DNA of 64,000 nt, taken from the NCBI GenBank assembly GCA_004794655.1, contig SMMW01000173.1, positions 62,001-126,000 on the forward strand. The letters are read 5' to 3'. A model generated the notes under the pieces. It ran no database searches. It was not told where the DNA came from and saw nothing but the letters and a program-made list of their open reading frames with translations. This DNA comes from Marisa cornuarietis. Lineage: Eukaryota > Mollusca > Gastropoda > Architaenioglossa > Ampullariidae. Position 1 is the first letter of the stretch. Each line of letters starts with the position of its first letter. A program made the position numbers and the translations under genes. This document shows positions 13,501 to 22,281 of the stretch, piece after piece.

Positions 13501-16500
13501 GAGACTGTGGAAAACCACACCGACATGAACACTATTCAAGGCTCCACCCGATAAGAGACTGAAAGGTGAGGGGAAATTGGGTGAAAAATGTCTTTCTTGA
13601 GACAATTTGGAAATGCCAGATGCCACCCGGTTGGTCAAAGCCCTGAAGGGATGCGGACTCGTTCCGCACTTCTTACAGCCACTCCTTTTTCATAGTTGTT
13701 CTCAAACTCCTACTCACAGAGTCGCTTAGTTCCTTGTGGAATGCATGAATTTGCATCCATTTTCTCGGTTTTCTGAAACACATGTTTTGAAATGTAGCCC
13801 CAGAATAATAACCCAAAGGCCTTAGAAAATTTGACTAATGGAGTTTGGGAGCCGAAAAATCTTCGAGTTGAGGAGATCTAAAATACATTGGTCTTATGGG
13901 AATTCAGCCAGGGACTAATGAGTAATTCGACATAGGAAGGTTTTTGACATAGAGAAGGTCGACTTAGAGAAGTCCAACTGTATTTCATTTTTTGGCTTTT
14001 TTGTGTTTGTATATATTGTGTTTTTTTACAATTCTGCCTCGTAACCTATTTTCATTACAGGAGCTTTCCTTTCCATACAGTCACCATCTTTCATTTGAAT
14101 TAAGCACAAGTAAACAAAACTATATTTCTTGCAAATCACCTCATTTCAATTTTTTAAAAATCTTCTTTAAAACGGTGTCAAAGATTGTTGTTTTTATTGT
14201 AGGTTAATTGACATGAATATTGAAACACATTGTACTTCACGCCACCATTACGCTCTAAATGTTCAGTAGTGTCACTTTTCGTCTGTATTGAATGAGTTAA
14301 TACACTACCAGCCACCAAAGGCTATTTTGTCAAGACATGAGATAAGCCACGATTCCGGAACCGTGATCAAGCCATACATCTGCCTTCCACTTGCATCAAC
14401 TCAATCCTGACACACTGAAATGCCAGTTTCAATAGGACCTTAATTAGCATTTGCTGCTAACCAGCAGCTGGACTTGCAGTACATTTGGGAATTTTATACT
14501 AAAGAGCTAATGAGTGTTACAGGAGAAGAGAGGCTACATTCAGATGTGAAAAATATTCTTTATAGAGTTGCATACCTTGACAAGAAAGAAAAAGCAAACC
14601 TGAAACAGCTTTCGAGTACAAAGAACTGCACCATGAGGAATTAAGGTGAAGCTAGGGAGAACTGGATCGAGGGCCAATGCCAAAACAGAGAAGAGGGAAT
14701 GGCACGGAGTGACAGCACACAGGCTGACTAAATACTAAAGACTCTCACCAAGACCTCACTCATCCTAAACAGCAATGGCCACCTTCTCACAGAAAGCGCC
14801 CCTGTAATCAAATGATAGACTAATTAATGCAAAGACCTGTACAACTTCCAGCTGGACGGACACTAAAATCCTTCAGTACACCCAGACTTAGAGCCAGCAA
14901 ACTTGCAGACCTACCAGTACTACAAGAAGAGGTTGAAAGAATGGTTTCCACTCTGTCACCTGGAATTGACAATGCTGAGCTGTTCAAGCAAGGTGGGGAT
15001 CTAACAACATAGCCTCTCACTGCTTTGTGCCAAAGAATCTGGAAACACTCAGAATGGCCCAAACAATGGACACAGTCATAGTCATACCCTTTCCACACAA
15101 GGAAGCAGCTAACAGTGTCAGAACTACAGAACAATAAGCCTGATTAGCCATCCAAGCAAAGTCATGCTGAAAGTTATACAGAAGCTCATCAGCACTGTGG
15201 CTGAGGAGCTGCTAGCAGAATAACATGCTGGCTTCAGACCAGGCAGGAACACAGTTGAACAGATTTTCAACTGTCACATCCTGATAGAGAAGCATCTTCA
15301 GTATTGGCATTATCTCTACCACAACTTCATAACTTTAAAAAGGCTTTTGACAGAGTCTGGCACAAGGGAGTATGGTATGGGATGTGAAAATTAAACATCA
15401 AATAGGATCTCGTCACTGTCATCAGTGCAGCAATGCTGAATAACCAAATGGGAGCTTTTTTCACCTTTTACCCTATCACCTGTGGTGCTCAACATTTTTC
15501 TGGAGAACATTTGCGAAACCCTCCCTAACCACTACACTTCCATTTCCATCAGAGAGAGGCTGATTTGCCTGTTTTTTGCAACCATTAACATGATATTAGG
15601 CACTAATAGAGAACTGCAAGACCTTACCAACAGACTGACAGTGCAAATGCATGTAGAATTTGAGAGACCAACACTGACAAGAGTAAAGTCATGGCCACTG
15701 GCGACTGCAAAGCGGATATCTACACGAATGGAGTTTGGCTTGAAGAGGTAAATAGTTTAAAGTACTTGGGAGCCACCCTCTACAAGCATGGCAGCTCCAT
15801 TACAGAGATCTGCATCATGATTGTAACATCGGCAATGGCTAGGGTGGACAAGGTCTCGCGCAGCCATAACATTAGCTTAACTACAATATGACCTGTACAG
15901 GTCCCATGCAGTACCGATCCTGCTTTATGGAAATGTGGACCCTGCTTGCCAATACGAAAAGGAGAATCCAGCCATTCAAGATAAGTGACTGAGGATGCTC
16001 TCTGGGTCTCATGCAGAGAACACAAAATCAGTGACTTTGTACAAAATATAGTTCCCATACACCTAGGGCACTAGGAACCCCTACTTGTTGACAGTCAAGC
16101 AGCATAAGCTTGCCATGTGACCCGGTACAACACTTTATCAAAGACTGTCCTTCAAGGTATCTTTGAGGGCAATCGATGCTGCATTAGCTATAGGAAAAAC
16201 TTGCTTATGGACATAAAGGCATGGACTGGTCATCCTGTGCATGACCTGCTTACTGTTGCCCAAGATTAGTGTAAGTGCCGGACCTTGTCAGCTGCCGTGT
16301 CTATCCATGTGCTTCCCCTCAACAACTGGAAGCAGACAAGGGACAAATGAATGAATGAAGAATACCTTAACATTTACAAGTTAAAAAAACAACAGATAAA
16401 GTTCTTCAATCCACAAAAGAGGTCTAATTATCCAATCAGTTTTAAGCTCAGCAGCAGTTATAAGATTTGCCAGAGCTCCTCACACTGAATGATGTGGGTC

Positions 16501-19500
16501 ATTGAGAATGTGATATATAGGTGTTTAGCAGCTCTCCTTCCAAGCTGAGAATGTAGCAAGTGGCATCTTATGCAGTTTAAGACATTCATGAAATTTACCC
16601 AAAATTCTGAAATGAGGAGACAAATCTTACAGTCATCATATGTTTAATCAGAACTGTACACTTACATTTAAATTTCTGTGATGGCTGTGAAATTGTGCCT
16701 CTCCTCATCTTGAATCTTGTCACTATGCCTTTCTTCATCTTGCGTGATTTGTCAGCATCTCTCCTCATCTTAGGTTTTGATTTGTCACTGTCCTTCCTCA
16801 TCTTGTACATTTTGTCAGTCTTACCTCATTTTATATGATTTATCACTGTCCTTTCTCATCTTGTATGTTTTGCTGCTGTCTTTCCTTGTTTTGTCATTGA
16901 CTTTCCTCATTTTGTAGGTATGGTTTGTCACTTCTCTCCCTTGTATGTATATTTTGTCACTGTCTTTCCTTGTCTTGTAGGTATGATTCTTCATCTTGTA
17001 TGTATAATTTGTCACTGTCCTTATTTTGTATGTTTTGTCACCGTCTTTGCTCATCTTGCATTTTTTTGTAGTTAATTTCTCAGGTTTTATTTGTGTCATT
17101 TTTGTCTTTTGTTGTTATTGGTCATGTACTATATCATTGTTTATGTTTTGTGAGTTGTAATGTGATTTGTGTGTTTTATACTTTTTTCATTATTCACATT
17201 TTTTTCATCTCTAATGGCTCGGACCACCTTTCGACTGTTTTACTTTTGTTGTATGTTTGCTCATTTCATTATCATATTTCATGCCTCTTCATGCTCATAC
17301 CCTGGCCATGTCATGTCCTGACAGGTGTGGCCCAGTCCCCAACCCCCCACATCTTCCAGTCCTCCCTCCTGCATACCCAGCTAAAAGGAAAGGGCAGCTC
17401 TGCAGGCTTTGTGCCAGTGAGCAGTGCCCCTCATGGAGATGGCAGCAGCGATTCCAGTGGCAGTCTTCAGACAGCAACATCCCCACCCCAGCCCCTCATC
17501 TCCCACACCCTGGGAACCATGCTACCCCGCCCCCAGCCACAGACCACACCCCCTGAAGTCAGCCCAGGTGCACCTTCCATTTTTCTCACACCTGTTTTTC
17601 ATCACCATGTGCTTCATTTGGTACCCATGAATTTCTGCCACTTTCCCTTCCTGTGAGCTTTCAGTATTCTTATAAGGCTGCATTTGTCATCATTCAGCAG
17701 CTGTTTTGCTTAATGGTGACACTGTTCACTATTGCTCTATGAAAGTTGTATCTTTGGTGTTTGTTGCAAGGTAAGAATCACATGCTGTTATTGTCAGCAG
17801 TGTCCCTGGACTTGGTTTCTTTTTACTGTTATTTATGCTTTGTGTACATCCACAATCATCAACTCGGGGCTTTTATTTTAGCTAGTTTATATCTAGTGAG
17901 ATTTGAGTTTTTAAAATTATTTTTGTCTTTTTAAGGATCAGAAGACATGCATCATTCCTGCTGTTCTAAAGACCCAGATAAAATTGGTTTTTAAAATAAA
18001 AGTCCAAGTCCTGTAGTGAAGAAGCAACTCAGAGCAACAGAAATACTCAATAGTCCTTGGTCTCATCACCATACTCAGACATTCCTGTTCTTACCACTGT
18101 TCTCATCATCATTTTCATTTTGAATTATGTCCCGCTTGGACTTCTTCAGCATAGAGACATTCACCGTGTATTCATAGGCAATGTTATTTCTGAAGATTTG
18201 TTGTGCTGTGCTTATAAAATTTGTGCTTGTTGCTGACCTGAGTTTTAGATGTCAAGCATTCTGTAGGAACAGATACCTAAAATAATTAAAAATGTCTTTA
18301 TTTTCACAAATACTTCACAAGCAAACGTGTGTTTTAGCCAAGACAAGACTCGACTGCATAAATAGGCTTCAATGATGAAAATGGGCATGTAACATTCTTT
18401 AAAGAGGATTCATGATTATTTTTTACCTTAAAAGTCGTTATTAGCTCTTTATAAAGGCTGTAAATGGCATTGTGCTCAGTTACAATGAGTTCTTATAAAT
18501 GGTATGCATAGACCTGAAATATGGTTATGTGAATACTTTTGCACAAATATTTTTCACACTGAATACAATTAAAAATGAAGCAAATTGCATGTTAAAGATA
18601 AGAGCGCCCAGCCTTTTGTCCTAAAATTATGCTTCTAATAATAAATTTACTATTATAGTTCTCTTTATAAAATGTGCCATCTTTCTTAAGTATGACATCG
18701 TGGTTAAATCAGTCGATCAAAGTAGAATGTAAAGGACTTCAAAGAATAAAAGCTTTACAAGGGAAAATTTGAAGCATGTATCACCTACTTATAATAGTCA
18801 TCAGAAAAACAAACTGCTATGTTCTCTGGACGCTCTTTTTTTATTTTGAGTTCTTGTTGATGATTTGTTGCTTCTGTTGTCAAGTGGTGCCAGATCCGTG
18901 CTTCTATTTTGCTTTTTGTTACACATTTCAGTTCTAATCATTTGTCATATGTTAAGGCAAAGTAATAGCTGAACTTTCAAGATTTCATGTGACTTTTCAA
19001 TTGTGACATTGCATAGACAGATTGTTTAGTTAATAGCTGTTGAAGTTTTATGCAGAGCAACACTGCTTCTCATTTTCCTTCCATTTATTTTGTGCCCATC
19101 TAGATTTATGACACTTTACATCCTCCCTGCATTATTATTATTATTTTTTTTTAATCAGCCTCTTGCCCATTTCTTTGTGGATTTAGAAGCATAGCTAGAG
19201 CTGGAAGTAGAGCACTATCCTGTGCTTCTTAATCACTTTTAAGTGTACATGTTTGGGCCACCTATAATGCTACTTTATATGACAAATTCCTGGAAGATTA
19301 ATTATGGGTGGGTGAGGCAGCTTGTAGACTTAAAAGTGAGTTCTTGTACATGACAGCTTGTTTGACGTGGCAATCAATTTTGTTGGTTGCTATTTTCAGC
19401 CATGTCACAGTCTCTGGGCATAGGGAGTAACCCTAGAGCTGGGCCACATCATGGATCTATTAAATACAGTGACAATCCCCAGGGCCCGGACACTTTTACC

Positions 19501-22281
19501 GACTTCGTCACTCTCGTATGTCAAGAGGCCCAGAGCACTCAAAATCAAGTACTTTCACTTTGTAACAGATTCATCTGTTTGTAGCTTTGTTCATCAAGTA
19601 ATTTGACTTTGTAACAGATTGATGTCTGTAGCCTTGTTCATCAAGTACTTTCACTTTGTAACAGATTCATCTGTTTGTGGATTTGTTCATTAAGTAATTT
19701 GACTTTGTAAACACAGTTTATCATGTAATTTGATTTTCTAACAATTTTGTTAGTTTTATAGTTTTCATCATGGCTTGGGTCTTTTGTGTCTGTTCAAAGT
19801 CAAGAACTGTACATACTTTTGGAAATTAGAGATGCTCTTTCTAGTTTGTTCATCTATCGTGTTCCATTTACATATTAAGTGAAACACTCTAAAATGCATT
19901 ATTTTAAAGGAGATGAGTTTAAAATATTTAAAATAAAAATAGATGTGTTGTGTAAGGAAAAGATTTTTGAAACAATGATGAAAACAGTTTATTCTTTTAT
20001 TCTGTACGATGATGTCTGCTGTATTCTTTAGCACCAATCTGGGCAGTCCTCACCGCCACTGAAGAGCCCAACAAAGTTGTCACAGTTCTTCTCTCCAGGC
20101 ATGCTGCCTCCTCCACCTCCACCCCCACCAAATTTGGCACGACCTGTGGCCATTCATCGAACCTCAGATGGCCAGAGCACTGTTGTTTCTTCGGCAAACA
20201 TGCCAGCCTCTACATCAGGTATCTAACCAAAATATCTTCGTCCTGTAATATTGTAGCCACCATAAGGCCTACTGTATCTGTATATGTAGAGCATTTTCGC
20301 TTACCTAGTGTACTTAACCAGCTAGCTACAACGACAAAGATGTGTTGTTAGATGTGTTCTTAAAACTGGCCCTAAATTTTGAGCCTTTTGTGTTGGGTTA
20401 TGATTGAGTGTTAGATAATTAGTTGAACAGTACCAGAACCATGAAACATAAATGACAATAATGTGTGCTTCTATTTTTAGTAGATTTAAAATATAAGTGT
20501 AGTAAAGATGTTAACGCAAAAAGACTGAAAAGTTTTCCTAACGTATAGGACAGACCCATGTTTAGACATCACATACAGTCTACATGTACTAGTGGTACTC
20601 CCTGTAGTACTGGTGGTTGAGATGAAAGCGACATATAAGTGCTTTTATTGCAACAACAGACTGCTGCAGACTGTGCGGATGTAATTGCACACATTGGGTT
20701 TGCTGCACTGTTGGTGAAGCCTGAAGGTCTGGGGACATATTTTGTTTCAGCCTCAAACAGCTCAGTGAGTGGCAGCACACAGGGTGGGGGGCTGACAAGC
20801 TCTCCCTCCACTCCTCCCCCAAGTCGTGGCGTTGTGTCTAGTCCATTCACCGTCCTGTCGTCTCGTCCTGAGCATGCTTTCTCCCATATACACCCACAGG
20901 GTCATCAGGTGAGTGCTGTAATATATAAGGCACACAGCAAGTTTCATGGGCAAGCAGTCTCATTTTGAATAAGCCATTCAAGAAGGTGTTAGTGGTTTGT
21001 AATTTTCGTAAAATCCAAGCAGGAGTTTTTTTTTAAAAAAATCCCCCCCTCTTCCCAGCCATTTGCTGTGATCATGCACAGATGTATACCCTACATAGTG
21101 ATGACAGAGTGAAAAGGATTGTTAGTCCATTGTATATTTTTCAAAAAATTGTTTAAGCTACAAGGAATCTTGAATAAGCTCTTTTCTCTAGTGGCTTTAA
21201 ATTAAAAACAGTTAATCATAGCCTTTTAATATTTTAATGAGGTTTGCTTTTGCATTAATTTACTAGGAGGCAGAATCTGTGTTGTAAGAATTTAACAATT
21301 TTTCGGTGGGCTTATTTGAAGAACTTTTTGCTTTGTGGATAAAGTCCATTGCCAAAATCTCCACACCTTTCTGCAGGTGTTTACTTACCCAAGTCTTAGT
21401 CCTGTGAATGCCATCAGTGGAGTTATCTCCCCTACCACGCTGAGCTTGATAGCATCGCCAATGGCAACACCACGCACCACTCCCCGCTCCACACCCATTC
21501 CACGCTGGACCACACCTTTCATCCCACTGGATGAAAATGTGGACTACAGCATGTTGGCAAACATCATGCCAACCGTGAATCCAGACGAGGCACTCTTGTC
21601 TGAGGGTGAGACATGCTTGGCAACTGTATAAGCTCCCTTTTGCTTTCCTCTTTGTAGATTGTAATTAATCGTAATTTTTGCGTGATTATGCATACTTTTT
21701 TTTCCAGAAACAAATGTTACTTTTCATAGCAAAAATGGATTTTTGTTGTTGCCTATGTGTGGACAGTTATTGTTACAATTTGCTTCATAAAAGACAGTCT
21801 TATAGGTGCGACTTCTTTGTTAGAGATTTGTATGCAGACTGATATCTGTCGTAATATGTAACTTGTTTTCAGTTTGTCTAATGATGATGCAGACCTGCAT
21901 GTTATGGTAATGATGATAATTATGGTGACATCTGTATTGTTATATATACTGTTTGACATGTTTTACCCAGACTTTGACTGGAATTTTGCAGGATCATGTT
22001 ACAAAACCCTTTATCATTATTGTAGCCATTTTCATGCAGACAATGACGTTGACTTTGTTTGGTTTACAGAGCGTTACTTCTCTGCAGTGCAAAGTGCTGA
22101 AGGAATGGACTCGGGGAATGGGAACGGCGGCCACTCTAGCCACACAAGTCAGACTGTGTCACCTGCTTCCTCACACGGCCCTCCTCCCACTTCCCACCCC
22201 CATGCCAGCCCCCATCCCACTTCCCTTCCACAAAGTGGCAACTCACCCAAACCGCACACCCAGTCTCAAGGCACCACCTGA
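1429..22281 (+). CDS. NFI: Nuclear factor I (NFI/CTF) transcription factor, 10 exons, 5'-partial
   Basis: Site-specific nuclear DNA-binding transcription factor; the family binds TTGGC(N5)GCCAA as dimers. I joined 1429-1584, 3565-3940, 8106-8165, 10782-11120, 17325-17567, 19400-19548, 20032-20218, 20751-20908, 21377-21605 and 22070-22281. All introns are GT/AG and the phases agree throughout, giving 2109 nt or 702 residues plus TGA. Residues 1-177 are the N-terminal NFI domain (pre-N motif [13 protein letters not shown], then the MH1-like DNA-binding part). Its four cysteines at 94, 110, 147 and 153 match human Cys103/119/156/162 after a 9-residue offset, as I recall the human protein. The rest is the Ser/Pro-rich CTF transactivation region, with the conserved FVTLVC and [10 protein letters not shown] segments. 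The start codon is missing: vertebrate NFI has a tiny exon 1 ending in phase 0, as required here. Invertebrates usually have one NFI gene, so I give no A/B/C/X paralogue. Very confident of family; exon ends are predicted. Confidence 0.96.
1585..3564 (+). other. NFI intron interrupting the DNA-binding domain
   Basis: Intron of about 2 kb, GTAAGC to CTGTAG. It contains a somewhat GC-richer stretch near 2100-2360 and no recognisable coding sequence. I found no mobile element in it with confidence. Confidence 0.7.
3565..3940 (+). CDS. NFI: NFI coding exon: MH1-like DNA-binding core
   Basis: The exon is 376 bp, phase 0 to phase 1. It opens with [21 protein letters not shown] and includes [45 protein letters not shown] and [19 protein letters not shown]. 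All four conserved NFI cysteines lie here. Together with the previous exon it adds up to exactly 532 bp, the size of the single DNA-binding exon in vertebrates. Confidence 0.97.
5110..5291 (+). mobile_element. tRNA-derived SINE with perfect 15-bp target-site duplication
   Basis: A 182-bp element flanked by identical 15-bp copies of CTCTTGTGATCCATG at 5095-5109 and 5292-5306. The head is tRNA-like: GGGGCAACGGTTAGCGCC resembles a pol III A box and CTGGGTTCAGCTC a B box about 45 bp later. The body ends with a segment (GCCTTAGTTGCTGGCTCGGC) that looks like a conserved SINE central or 3' domain, followed by a short pyrimidine tail. The exact repeats suggest a fairly recent insertion. SINE family not assigned. 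Confidence 0.85.
6273..6537 (-). mobile_element. tRNA-derived SINE, reverse orientation, 11-bp target-site duplication
   Basis: Read on the minus strand, the element begins at 6537 with a tRNA-like head. It has an A box in GGATGGCTGAGTGGTTAGAG and a B box in GGTTCAAAACCC; the Leu/Ser-tRNA-like A-box context is notable. A body of about 190 bp follows. Exact 11-bp repeats AATAAAATATA flank it at 6262-6272 and 6538-6548. The sequence after the T arm does not pair with the 5' head, so this is not a working tRNA gene. It differs from the SINE at 5110. Confidence 0.82.
8106..8165 (+). CDS. NFI: NFI coding exon: short 20-codon exon
   Basis: The exon is 60 bp, phase 1 to phase 1, with acceptor TTTCTAG and donor AAAG/GTAAGT. 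It encodes [20 protein letters not shown] and sits just after the DNA-binding domain. The length is divisible by three, so it could be skipped without a frameshift. The sequence is not conserved with vertebrate NFI, and the call rests on the splice sites and phase agreement. Confidence 0.8.
8166..10781 (+). other. NFI intron
   Basis: Intron of about 2.6 kb, GTAAGT to GTTTGCAG. Ordinary AT-rich sequence. I recognised no repeat family or coding exon in it. Confidence 0.65.
10782..11120 (+). CDS. NFI: NFI coding exon: start of transactivation region
   Basis: The exon is 339 bp, phase 1 to phase 1. It is Ser/Pro/His-rich, then has a basic KRLKRTT patch followed by the acidic run [13 protein letters not shown]. 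This corresponds to the KRLKSVEDEMDSPGEE region of vertebrate NFI. It continues with [16 protein letters not shown], equivalent to the FYTGQGRSPGS/WHE segment. The donor is CACA/GTGAGT. Confidence 0.93.
12795..13980 (-). mobile_element. Tigger/pogo-type DNA transposon, internally deleted
   Basis: Terminal inverted repeats of about 25 bp: AGTCGGATCTCACTAAGTCG at the left end and, reverse-complemented from the right end, AGTTGGACTTCTCTAAGTCG. TA dinucleotides flank both ends (12793-12794, 13981-13982), as expected for Tc1/mariner-pogo insertion. Minus-strand coding remnants include a CENP-B-like N-terminal helix-turn-helix (about 13478-13326, with [11 protein letters not shown] and FGILTSTLS). 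A separate piece at 13326-13120 contains [18 protein letters not shown], resembling a transposase C-terminus. The catalytic DDE core is absent, so this copy is non-autonomous. Extra TIR-like motifs recur inside both ends. Confidence 0.88.
13323..13478 (-). pseudogene. Transposase fragment with CENP-B-type N-terminal HTH
   Basis: About 51 residues beginning [15 protein letters not shown] and including [14 protein letters not shown] and KRKRRF. This is the HTH-psq/CENP-B-N DNA-binding motif of Tigger/pogo transposases. The frame stops after KRKRRF, before any catalytic region. Dead remnant inside the element at 12795-13980. Confidence 0.75.
14820..16360 (+). mobile_element. Non-LTR retrotransposon (LINE) ORF2 relic, 3' part
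   Basis: Frame-broken reverse-transcriptase remains in the same orientation as NFI. Recognisable pieces in order: a pre-RT segment ([20 protein letters not shown], about 14920), KQW then [14 protein letters not shown] (about 15050-15170), [16 protein letters not shown] (about 15227), [12 protein letters not shown] (about 15335), [14 protein letters not shown] [10 protein letters not shown] (about 15750) and the post-[20 protein letters not shown] (about 15832). Many stops and frameshifts, and no YADD box can be read. The 3' end may be the short ATGA repeat near 16345. The clade is uncertain. Confidence 0.82.
16680..17090. repeat. Minisatellite, about 30-36 bp degenerate units
   Basis: Roughly a dozen imperfect units built on TTTGTCACTGTCCTTCCTCATCTTGTATG. 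Spacing of the CATCTTG/GTCACTG core varies around 30-36 bp. Most units keep a multiple of three, so the minus strand reads as a degenerate [14 protein letters not shown] peptide repeat across two open frames (17099-16821 and 16810-16595). No splice or start context supports translation. Confidence 0.8.
17325..17567 (+). CDS. NFI: NFI coding exon: Ser/Pro-rich transactivation segment
   Basis: The exon is 243 bp, phase 1 to phase 1, with acceptor CTGACAG and donor CCAG/GTGCAC (a weaker donor). The first codon completes to Ser. The peptide begins [20 protein letters not shown] and is rich in Ser, Pro, Gln and Thr, as is typical of the CTF/NFI activation domain. Length divisible by three, so it could be a cassette exon. 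Confidence 0.88.
17568..19399 (+). other. NFI intron
   Basis: Intron of about 1.8 kb, AT-rich, ending TATTTTCAG. No coding sequence or confident mobile element was seen. Confidence 0.65.
19400..19548 (+). CDS. NFI: NFI coding exon with the FVTLVC motif
   Basis: The exon is 149 bp, phase 1 to phase 0. The segment [16 protein letters not shown] corresponds to vertebrate ETLKEFVQLVCPDAG, one of the few conserved blocks of the NFI C-terminal half. The donor CAA/GTACTT is weak and lies inside the first unit of a tandem repeat (see 19545-19740). Readthrough would add [11 protein letters not shown] and stop at 19582-19584. Confidence 0.9.
19545..19740 (+). repeat. Tandem repeat (about 47-49 bp unit) carrying copies of an NFI splice donor
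   Basis: Units start at 19545, 19594, 19641 and 19690, with a degenerate fifth at 19721. Each begins TCAAGTA(C/A)TTT(C/G)ACTTTG. Units 1 and 3 are identical over about 38 bp. The first unit contains the exon/intron border (CAA/GTACTT), so the donor itself has been duplicated downstream. Confidence 0.85.
20032..20218 (+). CDS. NFI: NFI coding exon with polyproline motif
   Basis: The exon is 187 bp, phase 0 to phase 1. The stretch [19 protein letters not shown] matches the [14 protein letters not shown] block of vertebrate NFI. Preceded by Ser/Pro-rich sequence with [12 protein letters not shown]. Acceptor TTCTTTAG, donor TCAG/GTATCT. Confidence 0.94.
20751..20908 (+). CDS. NFI: NFI coding exon: Ser/Gly/Pro-rich
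   Basis: The exon is 158 bp, phase 1 to phase 0, with acceptor TTGTTTCAG and donor CAG/GTGAGT. The peptide begins [20 protein letters not shown] and ends HIHPQGHQ. Low complexity and not conserved in detail; supported by strong splice sites and phase. Confidence 0.88.
21377..21605 (+). CDS. NFI: NFI coding exon: TPR/STP-rich C-terminal motif
   Basis: The exon is 229 bp, phase 0 to phase 1, with acceptor TTTCTGCAG and donor GAGG/GTGAGA. It contains a dense run of Ser/Thr-Pro sites ([15 protein letters not shown]) followed by the ordered-looking stretch [20 protein letters not shown] do not recall this block in vertebrate NFI isoforms. It looks constrained rather than low-complexity and may be an invertebrate-type NFI element. 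Confidence 0.92.
22070..22281 (+). CDS. NFI: NFI terminal coding exon
   Basis: The exon is 212 bp, phase 1 to the TGA at 22279-22281. It begins [20 protein letters not shown] and becomes Ser/His/Pro-rich, ending QSQGTT. The acceptor is GGTTTACAG. The 3' half is low complexity. The stop is placed by the only frame that continues from the previous exon. Confidence 0.88.

Larger units (their letters stand above)
11121..17324 (+). other. Large NFI intron (6.2 kb) with transposon relics and a minisatellite
   Basis: The longest intron of the gene. It contains a low-complexity CAT/ATC tract (about 11335-11460), the Tigger-type transposon at 12795-13980, the LINE relic around 14820-16360 and the minisatellite at 16680-17090. 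All apparent open frames in it belong to these elements or their antisense. Confidence 0.75.

Noticed and set aside
13060..13554. 164-codon plus-strand open frame, the longest in its region
   Set aside because: It is antisense to the transposase remnants of the Tigger element (12795-13980); the minus strand shows the recognisable CENP-B-like motif.
16595..17099. Lys/Asp-rich proteins on the minus strand
   Set aside because: The frames are produced by the minisatellite periodicity; no homology, start or splice context.
17093..17324. Upstream part of the open frame leading into NFI exon 17325-17567
   Set aside because: It is intronic: a clear acceptor TCCTGACAG lies at 17324, and the phase from the previous exon requires a start there.
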